From: DATHBP01 sp035296085
Lineage (GTDB): Bacteria > Actinomycetota > Actinomycetes > Propionibacteriales > Nocardioidaceae
Direction: 5' to 3'
DNA: 18,654 nt
Assembly: GCA_035296085.1 (NCBI GenBank)
Contig: DATHBP010000204.1
Span: 1 to 18,654 of the forward strand
The notes beneath the pieces are model-generated. The model did not search any database. It saw nothing but the letters and a program-made list of their open reading frames with translations, and was not told the DNA's origin. Each line of letters begins with the position of its first letter. Position 1 is the first letter of the stretch. Made by a program: the position numbers and the translations under genes. Positions 6,916-14,989 of this stretch are shown one piece after another.

Positions 6916-8087
6916 CCGCTCGAGCGTACGAGCCGACCCAGGCCGCGGCGCACCCGGTCGGCTGCCGCCGGCTGCGCTTGCCGAGCCGGCTCTGCAGTGC
7001 GTACCCGGCGGTTGCGAAGCCGGCGAAGGGGGTTCGCCGGCGCCTCCCCAGCCTTGTGCACCAGGCTGACGATCGTCGCCATCGCCGAGTCGAGCAGCTC
7101 GGCGTCGGAGACGTCGTCAGGCGACACACCCGCGACGACACTGGCCTCGGTCGGAATCAGGTCACCTAGATCTCCGGTGACCGGGTAACCAGCCGCCTTG
7201 ACGCTCTCCACCATCTGTTGCGCTCGTTCACTCACCCATCCGCTGGTGCGGTAGTCGAAGCCGATGCGTGGCTCGCCGGTGCGAGCCGTCAGTACCTTCT
7301 TGGAGAGGTAGTTGGTCACGACCGGCTGGTAGACCGCCCACGGGACCTCATCACGCAGCTGGGGGTTGAGGCGGCGCAGGAGCTCCGCCGAGGCTGCACC
7401 TATCGACTCGTTGGCGCGAGGCACGTCGATCTGGTAGGCGGCTGGGTCCGCGACACCAGCAGCGGAGGCGAAGCGCTCCCACAGCAGCGACGGTGGCGAG
7501 CCGGCCTTGGGCACCGTGACGACGTGGATGCGCTCGACCGGCACAGCCGCAGACCAGCGTTCGAGGACGGCGGGCAGGTCCTGCTTCTGCCAGAAGCCCC
7601 GCGCGGGCGACTCTCCCTGCTGCTGGGGGTCGGCGATGGCGTCGACGAACTCACCCCACGTCCAGGAGTGCCCGTTGCGCGTCAACGTCTGCCACGAGGC
7701 TGGGATCACCCGCGCCAGGTCTCGCGCCGTGACGATCACCTCCACTTGGCTCGGCTCCAGACTGGCGACGATGGTGCGCACCTGGGCCCGGGTCGCGATG
7801 CTGAGGTTCTCCGCCGAGAAGATGACCGAGCCGCCCGTCCATCTGGTCACCTCGCGCAGCACCCGGCTCCAAGCCCCGAGCTTGTTCGGGTCGGCCTGAC
7901 CCCAGCGGTCGATGTCGAGGACGTCGCGGACCGCCCGCCCCTGGTCCGGGCGCTCGCGCCCGGGGACCAGGATTCCGGCTGCGCCGAGCGCGGCTTTGTT
8001 CTCCCACAACACCGCCTGCAGGTAGGTCGTGCCGGACTTGAACATCCCGATGTGCAAGTAGACGGTCGGGGGCGCCGATGTAGGCAT
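6876..8087 (-). CDS. Sulfotransferase-like protein A (divergent member of the cluster)
   Basis: A 403-residue cytoplasmic protein with a sulfotransferase-type P-loop at its start: LHIGMFKSGTTYLQ, residues 11-24, with K17 the conserved lysine of the PAPS 5'-phosphosulfate loop. The segment VTARDLARVIPASWQ matches the arginine/serine region that binds the 3'-phosphate. The actinobacterial family signature ANESIGAASAELLRRLN appears near the middle, and GYPVTGDLGDLIPT precedes the tail. The last about 55 residues are rich in Arg. PAPS-dependent sulfuryl transfer is predicted; the acceptor is unknown. The ATG at 8087 is preferred over the one at 8105 because AAGGGA lies seven bases upstream of it. 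It is the most diverged of the four paralogues here, transcribed away from the other three. Its 3' end overlaps the spoIID-like gene by 40 bp. Confidence 0.82.
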   Translation of the reverse strand: MPTSAPPTVYLHIGMFKSGTTYLQAVLWENKAALGAAGILVPGRERPDQGRAVRDVLDIDRWGQADPNKLGAWSRVLREVTRWTGGSVIFSAENLSIATRAQVRTIVASLEPSQVEVIVTARDLARVIPASWQTLTRNGHSWTWGEFVDAIADPQQQGESPARGFWQKQDLPAVLERWSAAVPVERIHVVTVPKAGSPPSLLWERFASAAGVADPAAYQIDVPRANESIGAASAELLRRLNPQLRDEVPWAVYQPVVTNYLSKKVLTARTGEPRIGFDYRTSGWVSERAQQMVESVKAAGYPVTGDLGDLIPTEASVVAGVSPDDVSDAELLDSAMATIVSLVHKAGEAPANPLRRLRNRRVRTAEPARQAQPAAADRVRRGLGRLVRSSGQLARSGKRRLSG

Positions 8088-8094
8088 AGCTGGT

Positions 8095-8100
8095 TCCCTT
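8095..8100 (-). promoter_or_regulatory. Ribosome-binding site fixing the start of sulfotransferase-like A
   Basis: AAGGGA on the minus strand is seven bases before the ATG at 8087. It lies just inside the alternative longer start at 8105, which has no comparable site. Confidence 0.5.
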
Positions 8101-8187
8101 CGCATCAGCTTTGGCCAGCTGAGTTTGGCTTCGAGAGCCCGTTGCCCGGCCCGGGCCTTGTTGTCCGAAGGCGCCGAGCCGCCTTTG

Positions 8188-8193
8188 TACAGT
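8188..8193 (+). promoter_or_regulatory. Candidate -10 box for a leaderless transcript
   Basis: TACAGT matches TANNNT and is followed after exactly seven bases by the ATG at 8201. The same hexamer and spacing occur before the DUF885 gene. TTGTCC at 8161-8166 is the best -35 candidate but its 21-base spacing is poor. This would be the promoter of the three-gene sulfotransferase-like operon. Confidence 0.4.
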
Positions 8194-8200
8194 GCGTGCC

Positions 8201-8305
8201 ATGACGAGCAGCCAGCAGCCGGTCAGGTTGCGACGGCACACTCTAGACCGACTCGCACTGGACCCCATCCCGCCCGCGACGTCGGGCCGTACGCGATGTC
8301 CCTAG
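8201..8305 (+). CDS. Possible 34-residue leader ORF upstream of sulfotransferase-like B
   Basis: An ATG directly behind the TACAGT box opens a 34-codon frame beginning MTSSQQPVRLRRHTLD. Its TAG at 8303-8305 lies just past the ATG (8296) of sulfotransferase-like B, in another frame. The main start has no Shine-Dalgarno, so re-initiation after translating this ORF is a plausible way to express it. Third-position GC is somewhat lower (26 of 34) than in the neighbouring genes, and no homology is recognised, so it may be only a chance frame. Confidence 0.25.
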   Translation: MTSSQQPVRLRRHTLDRLALDPIPPATSGRTRCP

Positions 8306-9525
8306 CCGCACCGACAGCCGGCCAGCGGCGAGTGTTCCTGCACGTGGGTGCCCCCAAGACCGGCACGACATTCCTGCAAGACGTGCTGTGGACCAACCGC
8401 GCGGCACTGGTCGAGGCGGGGGTGTGTTACCCGTTGCGACGAGCCGATGAGCACTTCGCAGCCACCATGGATCTTCGCCAGATGGCCTGGGGGAGAGAGC
8501 GCGACCCGCAGTGGGAGGGGGCCTGGGAGCGAATCGCCGCTCGAGTGCGCGCCTGGCCTGGCCCCACTGCTGTCATCTCCAACGAGCTGCTCGGGGGTGC
8601 CAGCGCAGAGCAGGTGGCGGCTGCCGTTGCCTCGCTGGCCCCGGCGCAGGTGCACGTCGTCTTCACCGCACGTGACCTGGCGCGCCAGCTGCCCTCGGAC
8701 TGGCAGGAGCATCTCAAGCACCTGCACGTGGTGCCGTTCGACCGGTTCGTCGAGGACCTCGTCGAGCTGGGGACAGCGGCGCCCGCCCCGTTCGGGGAGA
8801 TGTTCTGGCGGCTGCACGACCCGGTCGACGTCCTCGACCGCTGGGTGAGCGCTGTGCCGGCCGCACACGTCCACCTGGTCACTGTCCCGCAGCCGGACGC
8901 ACCGACGGGGCTGCTCTGGGAGCGCTTCGCCGCCATCCTCGGACTAGACCCCGCAGCGTTCGACACGAACGTGGGACGCTCCAACACGTCACTGGGCGTC
9001 GTCGACTGTGAGCTGCTCCGTCGGGTCAACCGTCACCTCCGCGGAAAGATCGACCTCCGCCACTATGACCCGCTGGTGCGCCTGCGGTTGACGTCGATCT
9101 TGTTGGCCGCCGCCAGGCCGGGGCCGGCGAGCGAGAAGCTGACCTTGCCGGCGAGCCTGCACCCATGGGCGCTCGAGCGTTCCCGCGAGCTCGTAGCCGG
9201 CATCGAAGCGGCCGGCTACGAAGTGGTAGGAGACCTCGACGAGCTGCTCCCGCCGCGCCCGACGGGCGGCACACCATCGCTGCAGCCCGCCGAGGTCGAC
9301 AGCGACGCTTTGCTGGAGTCCGCCCTGGTCGCGATCAGCGGTCTGCTGCGCGACCTGGCGCACGGGCGCGACCAGAGCGCGGAGCACGAGGCACAGCTGG
9401 CGCGTTGGCGTCAGCGACCGCTGCGGCAGTGGCTCATCGACCGCAGTGGAAGCTCCCGGACGCTGATGGCGGCCCGGCGCGGCTACTGGTGGCTCGCCAA
9501 CCAGGCGAAAGGCCGACATGGCTGA
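8296..9525 (+). CDS. Sulfotransferase-like protein B
   Basis: A 409-residue protein, first of three head-to-tail paralogues. The phosphosulfate-binding loop HVGAPKTGTTFLQ is at residues 16-28 (K21). FTARDLARQLPSDWQE is the probable 3'-phosphate region. SNTSLGVVDCELLRRVN and GYEVVGDLDELLPP are family motifs shared with its neighbours. The C-terminal tail (from about LARWRQRPLRQW) is rich in Arg and Trp. Over the 127 residues from HVGAP to KH it matches protein C at 106 positions (hand count), so the two arose by tandem duplication. The ATG at 8296 is the only credible start near the conserved N-terminus, although it lacks a ribosome-binding site. The stop overlaps the next gene by eight bases. 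The acceptor substrate is unknown. Confidence 0.85.
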   Translation: MSLAAPTAGQRRVFLHVGAPKTGTTFLQDVLWTNRAALVEAGVCYPLRRADEHFAATMDLRQMAWGRERDPQWEGAWERIAARVRAWPGPTAVISNELLGGASAEQVAAAVASLAPAQVHVVFTARDLARQLPSDWQEHLKHLHVVPFDRFVEDLVELGTAAPAPFGEMFWRLHDPVDVLDRWVSAVPAAHVHLVTVPQPDAPTGLLWERFAAILGLDPAAFDTNVGRSNTSLGVVDCELLRRVNRHLRGKIDLRHYDPLVRLRLTSILLAAARPGPASEKLTLPASLHPWALERSRELVAGIEAAGYEVVGDLDELLPPRPTGGTPSLQPAEVDSDALLESALVAISGLLRDLAHGRDQSAEHEAQLARWRQRPLRQWLIDRSGSSRTLMAARRGYWWLANQAKGRHG

Positions 9526-10654
9526 GTCAGACCGCCAGCCGAGCGTGTACGTCCACGTGGGAGCGCCCAAGACCGGTACGACGTTCCTGCAGGAGGTCTT
9601 GTGGAAGAACCGCAAGGCACTGGCCGACTCCGGTGTTTGCTACCCCTTGCGTCGTCCGGGTGAGCACTTCGCCGCCACGATGGACCTGCGGCAGATGTCG
9701 TGGGCGGGGGAACGCAAGCCGGAGTGGGAGGGCGCGTGGGAGCGGCTCGCCGCCCGCGTTCGCGCGTGGGACGGGCCGACAGCGGTGATCTCGAACGAGC
9801 TGCTCGGCGGCGCAAGCGTCGAGCAGGTGACCACGGCCGTGGAGTCGCTGGCGCCGGCGCAGGTCCACGTCGTGTTCACCGCGCGCGACCTGGCCCGTCA
9901 GCTCCCCTCGGACTGGCAGGAGCAGATAAAGCACCGGCGGGAGATGACGCTCGAGGAGTTCGTCACCGACTGCGTCGAGGAGGGGTCGCACGGCCGCTTC
10001 GGCGAGGCCTTCTGGCGCTTGCACGATGTGCTGGCGGTGCTGGGTCGCTGGGGCGCCCAGCTGCCTGCGGCGCACATACACGTCGTGACCGTTCCTCAGC
10101 CGGGTGCTCCGGCCGGGCTTCTATGGGAGCGCTTCGCCGGCGTTCTCGGTCTGGACCCGGCTGGTTTCGACACCCAGGTGGCCCGCTCCAACACCTCGCT
10201 GGGAGTGGTGGAGTGCGAGCTGCTCCGGCGGGTGAACCGCGGGCTGAGAGGGCGGCTGGCGCCACAGCACTACGACCCGGTCATTCGTGTCAACCTAGCC
10301 GGATCGGTGCTGGCGGGGCTCGGCGGCAGCCGTCCGCTGCTTCCGCCCCGCCGGTACGCCTGGGCAGTGCAGCATTCGGCACGAGTCGTCGCCGGCATCC
10401 GGGCCGCCGGATACTCAGTGGCGGGCGACCTCGACGAGCTCATGCCCATCCCAGCGAACGCCCAGGAGCCCGTCCACGTCTCCGACGAGGACCTGTTGCA
10501 CAGCGCCGTGGCCGCGGTGGCAGGGTTGCTCGTCGAGCTCGAGCCCATGCGTGAGCGCCTGGACCGACGAGGCGAAAAGACCGCAACAGCTGGCGGTTCG
10601 ACCCGGAGGTCGGCAGCCACGATCGCAAAGAGGCTGGTTCATGGAAGCAGCTAG
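9518..10654 (+). CDS. Sulfotransferase-like protein C
   Basis: A 378-residue paralogue of protein B. The phosphosulfate loop is HVGAPKTGTTFLQ at 13-25 (K18). FTARDLARQLPSDWQE is identical to that of B. SNTSLGVVECELLRRVN and GYSVAGDLDELMPI follow. It is shorter than B because the C-terminal tail is reduced, though still basic (RRGEK, STRRSAATIAKR). GAAAGG-like sequence (GAAAGG at 9507-9512) sits five bases before the ATG at 9518, inside the end of gene B, and its own stop lies 14 bases into gene D. The three genes therefore form one transcription unit with coupled translation. Likely a soluble PAPS-dependent enzyme; its target, possibly a surface glycan or glycolipid, is inference. Confidence 0.85.
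   Translation: MAESDRQPSVYVHVGAPKTGTTFLQEVLWKNRKALADSGVCYPLRRPGEHFAATMDLRQMSWAGERKPEWEGAWERLAARVRAWDGPTAVISNELLGGASVEQVTTAVESLAPAQVHVVFTARDLARQLPSDWQEQIKHRREMTLEEFVTDCVEEGSHGRFGEAFWRLHDVLAVLGRWGAQLPAAHIHVVTVPQPGAPAGLLWERFAGVLGLDPAGFDTQVARSNTSLGVVECELLRRVNRGLRGRLAPQHYDPVIRVNLAGSVLAGLGGSRPLLPPRRYAWAVQHSARVVAGIRAAGYSVAGDLDELMPIPANAQEPVHVSDEDLLHSAVAAVAGLLVELEPMRERLDRRGEKTATAGGSTRRSAATIAKRLVHGSS
10627..10633 (+). promoter_or_regulatory. Ribosome-binding site fixing the start of sulfotransferase-like D
   Basis: AAAGAGG lies seven bases before the ATG at 10641, within the end of gene C. It favours that start over the longer open frame reaching back to 10551. Confidence 0.6.
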
Positions 10655-11861
10655 CGCTCCACCCGAGCAGCAGCGGCAGGTCGTGTTCATGCACGTCGGT
10701 GCGCCGAAAACCGGGACCACCTTTCTCCAGGACGTGATGTGGCACCACCGCAAGCGGCTTGCCGACGACGGGATCCTGTTCACGCGCGAGCGCTACGGCG
10801 ACCACTTCCAGGCCACGATCGACCTACGCCGGGTCAAGCCGCTACGGCCCTCCAGCCGCGCTGCGCGCGGCACCTGGAGCCGGGTCGCGCAGCGCGCCCG
10901 CTCCTGGCCCGGCACGTCGGTGATCTCCCACGAGATGTTCGCCGCGACCCGGCCACGCCAGATACGACGGGCGCTGCACTCTTTGCAGCCGGCCGAGGTG
11001 CACATCGTCTACACCGTCCGTGACCTCTGGCGCCAGCTCCCGGCGGAGTGGCAGGAGAGCACGAAGCACGGCCGAACGTTCAGCTTCGAAGAGTTCCTGG
11101 ACGACGTCATCGGCGCTGGCCGCAACGGTCGCGTGGGCAAGTGGTTCTGGAGCGTCCACGACGTCCTCGACGTACTCGGCCGCTGGGGACGTGACCTTCC
11201 GCCCGACCGTGTCCACGTCGTGACGGTTCCCCGGTCGGGGTCGGACCCTGGACTTCTCTGGCGCCGGTACGCAGCTGTCATCGGCATCGAGCCGGAGCGC
11301 TTCGATATCGCGGTGGCCCGGTCCAACGCGTCGCTCGGGGCAGCCGAAGTGGGCTTCCTGCGCCGCGTCAACGCGGCGGTCGCCGGACGGCTGTCTCGTC
11401 GGCAGCGGCTGATCTTCGTCAAGGGCCTGCTGGCTCAGCGGATCCTCGTCGCTGGGCGCAACAAGACACCGATCGGTGCTCCACCGGAGCGCTTCGCGTG
11501 GGCGCAGGCGAAAGCCGAGGAGTTCATCGCCGGGATCGAGGCTGCGGGCTACGACGTGGTCGGTGACCTCGACGAGCTGCGCCCGCTGCCGCCGCCGAAC
11601 GAGCCGTACCTGCACCCCGATGACGTTGCCGTGCCCGACTTGGTCCGTGCTGGCGTGGACGCGATCGTCGGGCTCGCGCTGCACATGGGCAGGATGCGAC
11701 AGACCCGTGGAGTCGGTGGGACGCAGCCGGTGACGCCGAGGCCGACGGGTCGGTTGCGGGCTGTCGTGCGTGCGCGCGCAACGGCCCGACTGCGGCGGGT
11801 TCCGGCGCGTCTGCGCCGTGGACGGGCACTGCAGGCGGTCCGGCGCACGCTCAGGAAGTGA
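10641..11861 (+). CDS. Sulfotransferase-like protein D
   Basis: A 406-residue third plus-strand paralogue, more diverged than B and C. The loop HVGAPKTGTTFLQ is kept at 18-30 (K23). The 3'-phosphate region reads YTVRDLWRQLPAEWQE. SNASLGAAEVGFLRRVN and GYDVVGDLDELRPL are present. The last about 45 residues are strikingly Arg-rich (GRLRAVVRARATARLRR and onward), ending in LRK. The start at 10641 has a good ribosome-binding site and gives an N-terminus of the same length as the paralogues. It overlaps gene C by 14 bases and runs tail-to-tail into accA3 with an 11-bp overlap. It may differ from B and C in acceptor specificity, since the segments between the cofactor motifs differ most; this is inference. 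Confidence 0.85.
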   Translation: MEAASAPPEQQRQVVFMHVGAPKTGTTFLQDVMWHHRKRLADDGILFTRERYGDHFQATIDLRRVKPLRPSSRAARGTWSRVAQRARSWPGTSVISHEMFAATRPRQIRRALHSLQPAEVHIVYTVRDLWRQLPAEWQESTKHGRTFSFEEFLDDVIGAGRNGRVGKWFWSVHDVLDVLGRWGRDLPPDRVHVVTVPRSGSDPGLLWRRYAAVIGIEPERFDIAVARSNASLGAAEVGFLRRVNAAVAGRLSRRQRLIFVKGLLAQRILVAGRNKTPIGAPPERFAWAQAKAEEFIAGIEAAGYDVVGDLDELRPLPPPNEPYLHPDDVAVPDLVRAGVDAIVGLALHMGRMRQTRGVGGTQPVTPRPTGRLRAVVRARATARLRRVPARLRRGRALQAVRRTLRK

Positions 11862-13632
11862 TCTCGCAGACGACCTCGCCGCTGGAGACCGCCGCGCCCA
11901 CCGCTGCGGACAGCCCCTGTACGGTTCCGCCTTTGTGCGCGTTGATGGGCTGCTCCATCTTCATCGCTTCCAGGACCACCACGAGGTCGCCGGCCGTGAC
12001 CTGCTGGCCGTCCTCCACTGCGACCTTGACGATGGTCCCCTGCATCGGTGACGTGAGTGCATCGCCCCCCACCGCGGCGGTGTGCCCGCGGCCGCCGCCC
12101 CGGCGTACTGGCTTCCTCGCCGCCGCGTCGGTGCCGGCACTCGACAGCCCGGCCGGCAGCACCACCTCGAGGCGCTTTCCGCCTACCTCGACGGTCACGC
12201 GCTGGCGTTCCTCGTGCGCTGGGCCGGCACCGTCGGTGCCGGGCTGGTACGGCGCGAGCGTGTTGTCGAACTCCGTCTCGATCCAGCGAGTGTGTACGCC
12301 GAAGTCGCCGCCCTCGGCAACGAACGCGGGGTCGGCGACGACAGCGCGATGGAAGGGAATAACGGTGGGCATGCCGCCGACCTCGAACTCCGCGAGGGCG
12401 CGTCGCGCCCGCTCCAGCGCCTGCCGCCGATCGGCCCCGGTGACGACCAGCTTGGCGATGAGCGAGTCGAACTGACCCGGCACGGTCATGCCCACCTCGT
12501 AGCCCGCGTCGAGCCGTACGCCAGGTCCTGACGGTGGTCGCCACGCGGTGAGCGTTCCGGGTGCGGGAAGGAAGTTGCGGCCGGCGTCCTCGGCGTTGAT
12601 CCGAAACTCCATGGAGTGCCCACGCAGCGCCGGGTCGCCGAAGCCGAGCTCTTCGCCCGCAGCGATGCGAAACATCGCCCGGACGAGGTCGATACCGGTC
12701 ACCTCCTCGCTGACGGGGTGCTCGACCTGCAGCCGGGTGTTGACCTCGAGGAACGAGATGTCACCCTGCTGGCCGACGAGGAACTCGCAGGTGCCAGCGC
12801 CGACGTAGCCGGCTTCGCGCAGGATCGCCTTGCTCGACTCGTAGAGCACCCGTTCTTGATCGGCCGAGAGGAACGGCGCGGGAGCCTCCTCGACCAGCTT
12901 CTGGTGTCGGCGCTGCAGCGAGCAGTCGCGAGTGGAGACCACGACGACGTTGCCGGCCTGATCGGCCAGGCACTGCGTCTCGACGTGGCGAGGGCGGTCG
13001 AGGTAGCGCTCGACGAAGCACTCGCCCCGGCCGAAAGCACTCACCGCCTCCCGCACGGCGGCGGCGTACATCTCGGGAATTTCGTCCCGCTCCCGGACCA
13101 CGCGCAGGCCCCGGCCGCCACCACCGTAAGCGGCCTTGATCGCCACCGGGAGCCCGTGCTCGTCGGCGAAAGACTCCACCTCGTCGACTCCGGCCACCGG
13201 GTCCGACGTGCCGGCGACCAGCGGAGCGCCCACCTTCGCCGCGATGGCACGTGCCTGCACCTTGTCACCGAGCAGCTCGATCGCGGAGGGCGGAGGACCG
13301 ATCCAGACCATGCCGGCGTCGAGCACGGCTTGCGCGAAGCCCGCGTTCTCGGCGAGGAACCCGTAGCCGGGGTGCACGGCATCCGCGCCCGCCCGCAGGG
13401 CGGTCGCGATCAGCGTGTCCGCGTCCAGGTAGGACTCAGCCGGCGTGGATCCGCCGAGTGCATACGCCTCGTCGCACAGCTGGACGAAGACCGCGTCGCG
13501 GTCGGGCTCGGCGTAGACGGCGACACTGGCGATGTCCGCGTCTCGGCAGGCGCGCGCCACCCGGACCGCGATCTCACCGCGGTTGGCGATGAGCACCTTG
13601 GTCAGCTGCGTTCCAGCGCGCTGCTGCGGCAC
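11851..13632 (-). CDS. accA3: Acyl-CoA carboxylase alpha chain (biotin carboxylase + BCCP)
   Basis: A 593-residue fusion that carboxylates its own biotin with ATP and bicarbonate and passes it to the AccD carboxyltransferase, giving malonyl-CoA or methylmalonyl-CoA. The biotin carboxylase N-domain starts at KVLIANRGEIAVRV (about 12). The ATP-grasp glycine loop is GGGGRG at 170-175 with K166 before it. The catalytic EVNTRLQVEHPV is at 296-307. The biotin carboxylase C-domain has AEDAGRNFLPAPG. A linker leads to the biotinyl domain with EAMKMEQPI, where K558 is the biotinylation site. The GTG at 13632 is used; AGGGAG lies ten bases upstream. It is complete and of normal family length. It is divergent from the acyl-CoA dehydrogenase across 175 bp, and its partner accD/accE genes lie about 4 kb to the right. 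Confidence 0.95.
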   Translation of the reverse strand: MPQQRAGTQLTKVLIANRGEIAVRVARACRDADIASVAVYAEPDRDAVFVQLCDEAYALGGSTPAESYLDADTLIATALRAGADAVHPGYGFLAENAGFAQAVLDAGMVWIGPPPSAIELLGDKVQARAIAAKVGAPLVAGTSDPVAGVDEVESFADEHGLPVAIKAAYGGGGRGLRVVRERDEIPEMYAAAVREAVSAFGRGECFVERYLDRPRHVETQCLADQAGNVVVVSTRDCSLQRRHQKLVEEAPAPFLSADQERVLYESSKAILREAGYVGAGTCEFLVGQQGDISFLEVNTRLQVEHPVSEEVTGIDLVRAMFRIAAGEELGFGDPALRGHSMEFRINAEDAGRNFLPAPGTLTAWRPPSGPGVRLDAGYEVGMTVPGQFDSLIAKLVVTGADRRQALERARRALAEFEVGGMPTVIPFHRAVVADPAFVAEGGDFGVHTRWIETEFDNTLAPYQPGTDGAGPAHEERQRVTVEVGGKRLEVVLPAGLSSAGTDAAARKPVRRGGGRGHTAAVGGDALTSPMQGTIVKVAVEDGQQVTAGDLVVVLEAMKMEQPINAHKGGTVQGLSAAVGAAVSSGEVVCEITS

Positions 13633-13762
13633 GGGCGACTCGCTCCCTGGTCGACGTCAGCGGGAGTCTAGGGCCAGCCGTGGGGCTCACCGGCGAGGTC
13701 GAGGCAGCGGAGGACGTGGGCTCGAGCGTGGCACTCGAGCCGCGGAACCGGGCCATGCCCTT

Positions 13763-13768
13763 TACGCT
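13763..13768 (+). promoter_or_regulatory. Candidate -10 box of the acyl-CoA dehydrogenase gene
   Basis: TACGCT fits TANNNT and would give a leader of about 33 bases that carries the GGAGG at 13792-13796, eleven bases before the ATG. No clear -35 is present. The rest of the 13633-13807 gap shows nothing I can name. Confidence 0.3.
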
Positions 13769-13807
13769 TGCTTCTCGAACCCACCCGCCTCGGAGGTCGA
13801 CCCTGCG

Positions 13808-14974
13808 ATGAGTTTCGAGCTGTCCGAAGACCACGAGGCGTTTCGCCATAGCGTGCGCGACTTCGCCGAGGAGCGCATCGCTCCGCACGCCCACCAGTGG
13901 GACCGCGACCACTACTTTCCCGTCGACGTCGTACGCGAGATGGGCAAGCTCGGACTGTTCGGGCTCACCGCCCCCGAGGAGTACGGCGGCTCGGGCGGCG
14001 ACTTCACCAGCCTGGTGGTGGCCATCGAGGAGGTTGGCCGGATCGACCAGTCGCTCGGAATCACCCTCGAGGCCGGCGTAGGGCTCGGCATCAACCCGAT
14101 CCTCGCGTTCGGCACCACCGAGCAGAAAGAGCAGTGGCTGCCCGACCTGGTCGCAGGGCAGCGACTGGCAGGGTTCGGGCTCACCGAGCCCGGGTCGGGA
14201 TCGGATGCGGGCGCGACCCTGACCCGCGCCAGGATCGACGACGGCTCCTGGGTAATAGACGGAGCGAAGCAGTTCATCACCAACTCCGGCAGCGAGATGA
14301 CCTCGTGCGTCACCGTCACCGCACGGACCGGCGATCGCCCCGACGGCCGGCCGGAGATCTCCACGCTCATCGTGCCGGCCGGCACGCCAGGCTTCACCGT
14401 CGAGCCGGCGTACGACAAGCTCGGGTGGCACGCCTCAGACACCCACCCGCTCACGTTCGCCAACTGCCGAGTGCCGGTGGAGAACCTCCTCGGCGAGCGC
14501 GGGCGGGGCTTCGCGCAGTTCCTCGCGACCCTGGACGACGGACGCATCGCGATTGCCGCGCTGGCTGTGGGGTGCGCGCAAGCGTGCCTCGAGATGTCGC
14601 TCGTCTACGCGGGTGAGCGCACGTCGTTCGGGGTGCCGATCGGTGCCAAGCAAGGTGTCGCGTTCCAGCTCGCCGACCTCCAGGTCATGGTGGAGACGTC
14701 GCGGCTGCTCACCTACAAAGCCGCCGCGCTCAAAGACGCCGGCCGGCCACACCCGGCCGTCAAGCAGGCGGCGGCGATGGCCAAGCTGCACGCGACCGAG
14801 GCCGCCGTCACTGCGACCAGGATCGCCACCCAGGTGCACGGCGGCTACGGGTTCATGGAGGAGTATCCCGTCGCTCGCTTCTACCGGGACGCGAAGATCC
14901 TCGAGATCGGTGAGGGAACGAGCGAGATTCAGCGGCTCGTCATCGCCCGCGGGCTCGGGCTGCCCGTCGAGTAG
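13808..14974 (+). CDS. Acyl-CoA dehydrogenase
   Basis: A 388-residue FAD enzyme of the short/medium-chain acyl-CoA dehydrogenase family, which forms the alpha-beta double bond in the first step of fatty-acid or branched-chain acyl-CoA breakdown. The N-terminal helical domain begins with FELSEDHEAFRHSVRDFAEE. FGLTEPGSGSDAG and WVIDGAKQFITNSG are the FAD/substrate signatures of the middle domain. The C-terminal domain has RTSFGVPIGAKQGVAFQLAD and QVHGGYGFMEEYPVARFYRDAK. E369, in GEGTSEIQR, sits at the position of the catalytic glutamate of this family. Length is typical. The ATG at 13808 has GGAGG upstream. The gene is divergent from accA3. A FadE25-like enzyme, which also lies in the mycobacterial acc region, is a reasonable comparison, but the exact substrate is not readable. 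Confidence 0.93.
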   Translation: MSFELSEDHEAFRHSVRDFAEERIAPHAHQWDRDHYFPVDVVREMGKLGLFGLTAPEEYGGSGGDFTSLVVAIEEVGRIDQSLGITLEAGVGLGINPILAFGTTEQKEQWLPDLVAGQRLAGFGLTEPGSGSDAGATLTRARIDDGSWVIDGAKQFITNSGSEMTSCVTVTARTGDRPDGRPEISTLIVPAGTPGFTVEPAYDKLGWHASDTHPLTFANCRVPVENLLGERGRGFAQFLATLDDGRIAIAALAVGCAQACLEMSLVYAGERTSFGVPIGAKQGVAFQLADLQVMVETSRLLTYKAAALKDAGRPHPAVKQAAAMAKLHATEAAVTATRIATQVHGGYGFMEEYPVARFYRDAKILEIGEGTSEIQRLVIARGLGLPVE

Positions 14975-14989
14975 GCGGCCGTCAGCCGG

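Noticed and set aside
8088..8160. GGCCCGGGCC palindrome at 8148-8157 as an operator
   Set aside because: Short GC-only palindromes are expected by chance in this composition and nothing else supports it.
7651..8268. Minus-strand open frame over the start of sulfotransferase-like A
   Set aside because: It is out of frame with the recognised gene and shows no family motif.
8125..8295. N-terminal extension of sulfotransferase-like B
   Set aside because: The paralogues start about 12-17 residues before the P-loop, which matches the ATG at 8296. The extension has no shared sequence.
8335..8375. P-loop NTPase reading of the GAPKTGTT motif
   Set aside because: The motif lacks the Walker A spacing GxxxxGK[ST], while the following TxRDLxR region and overall length fit PAPS-dependent sulfotransferases.
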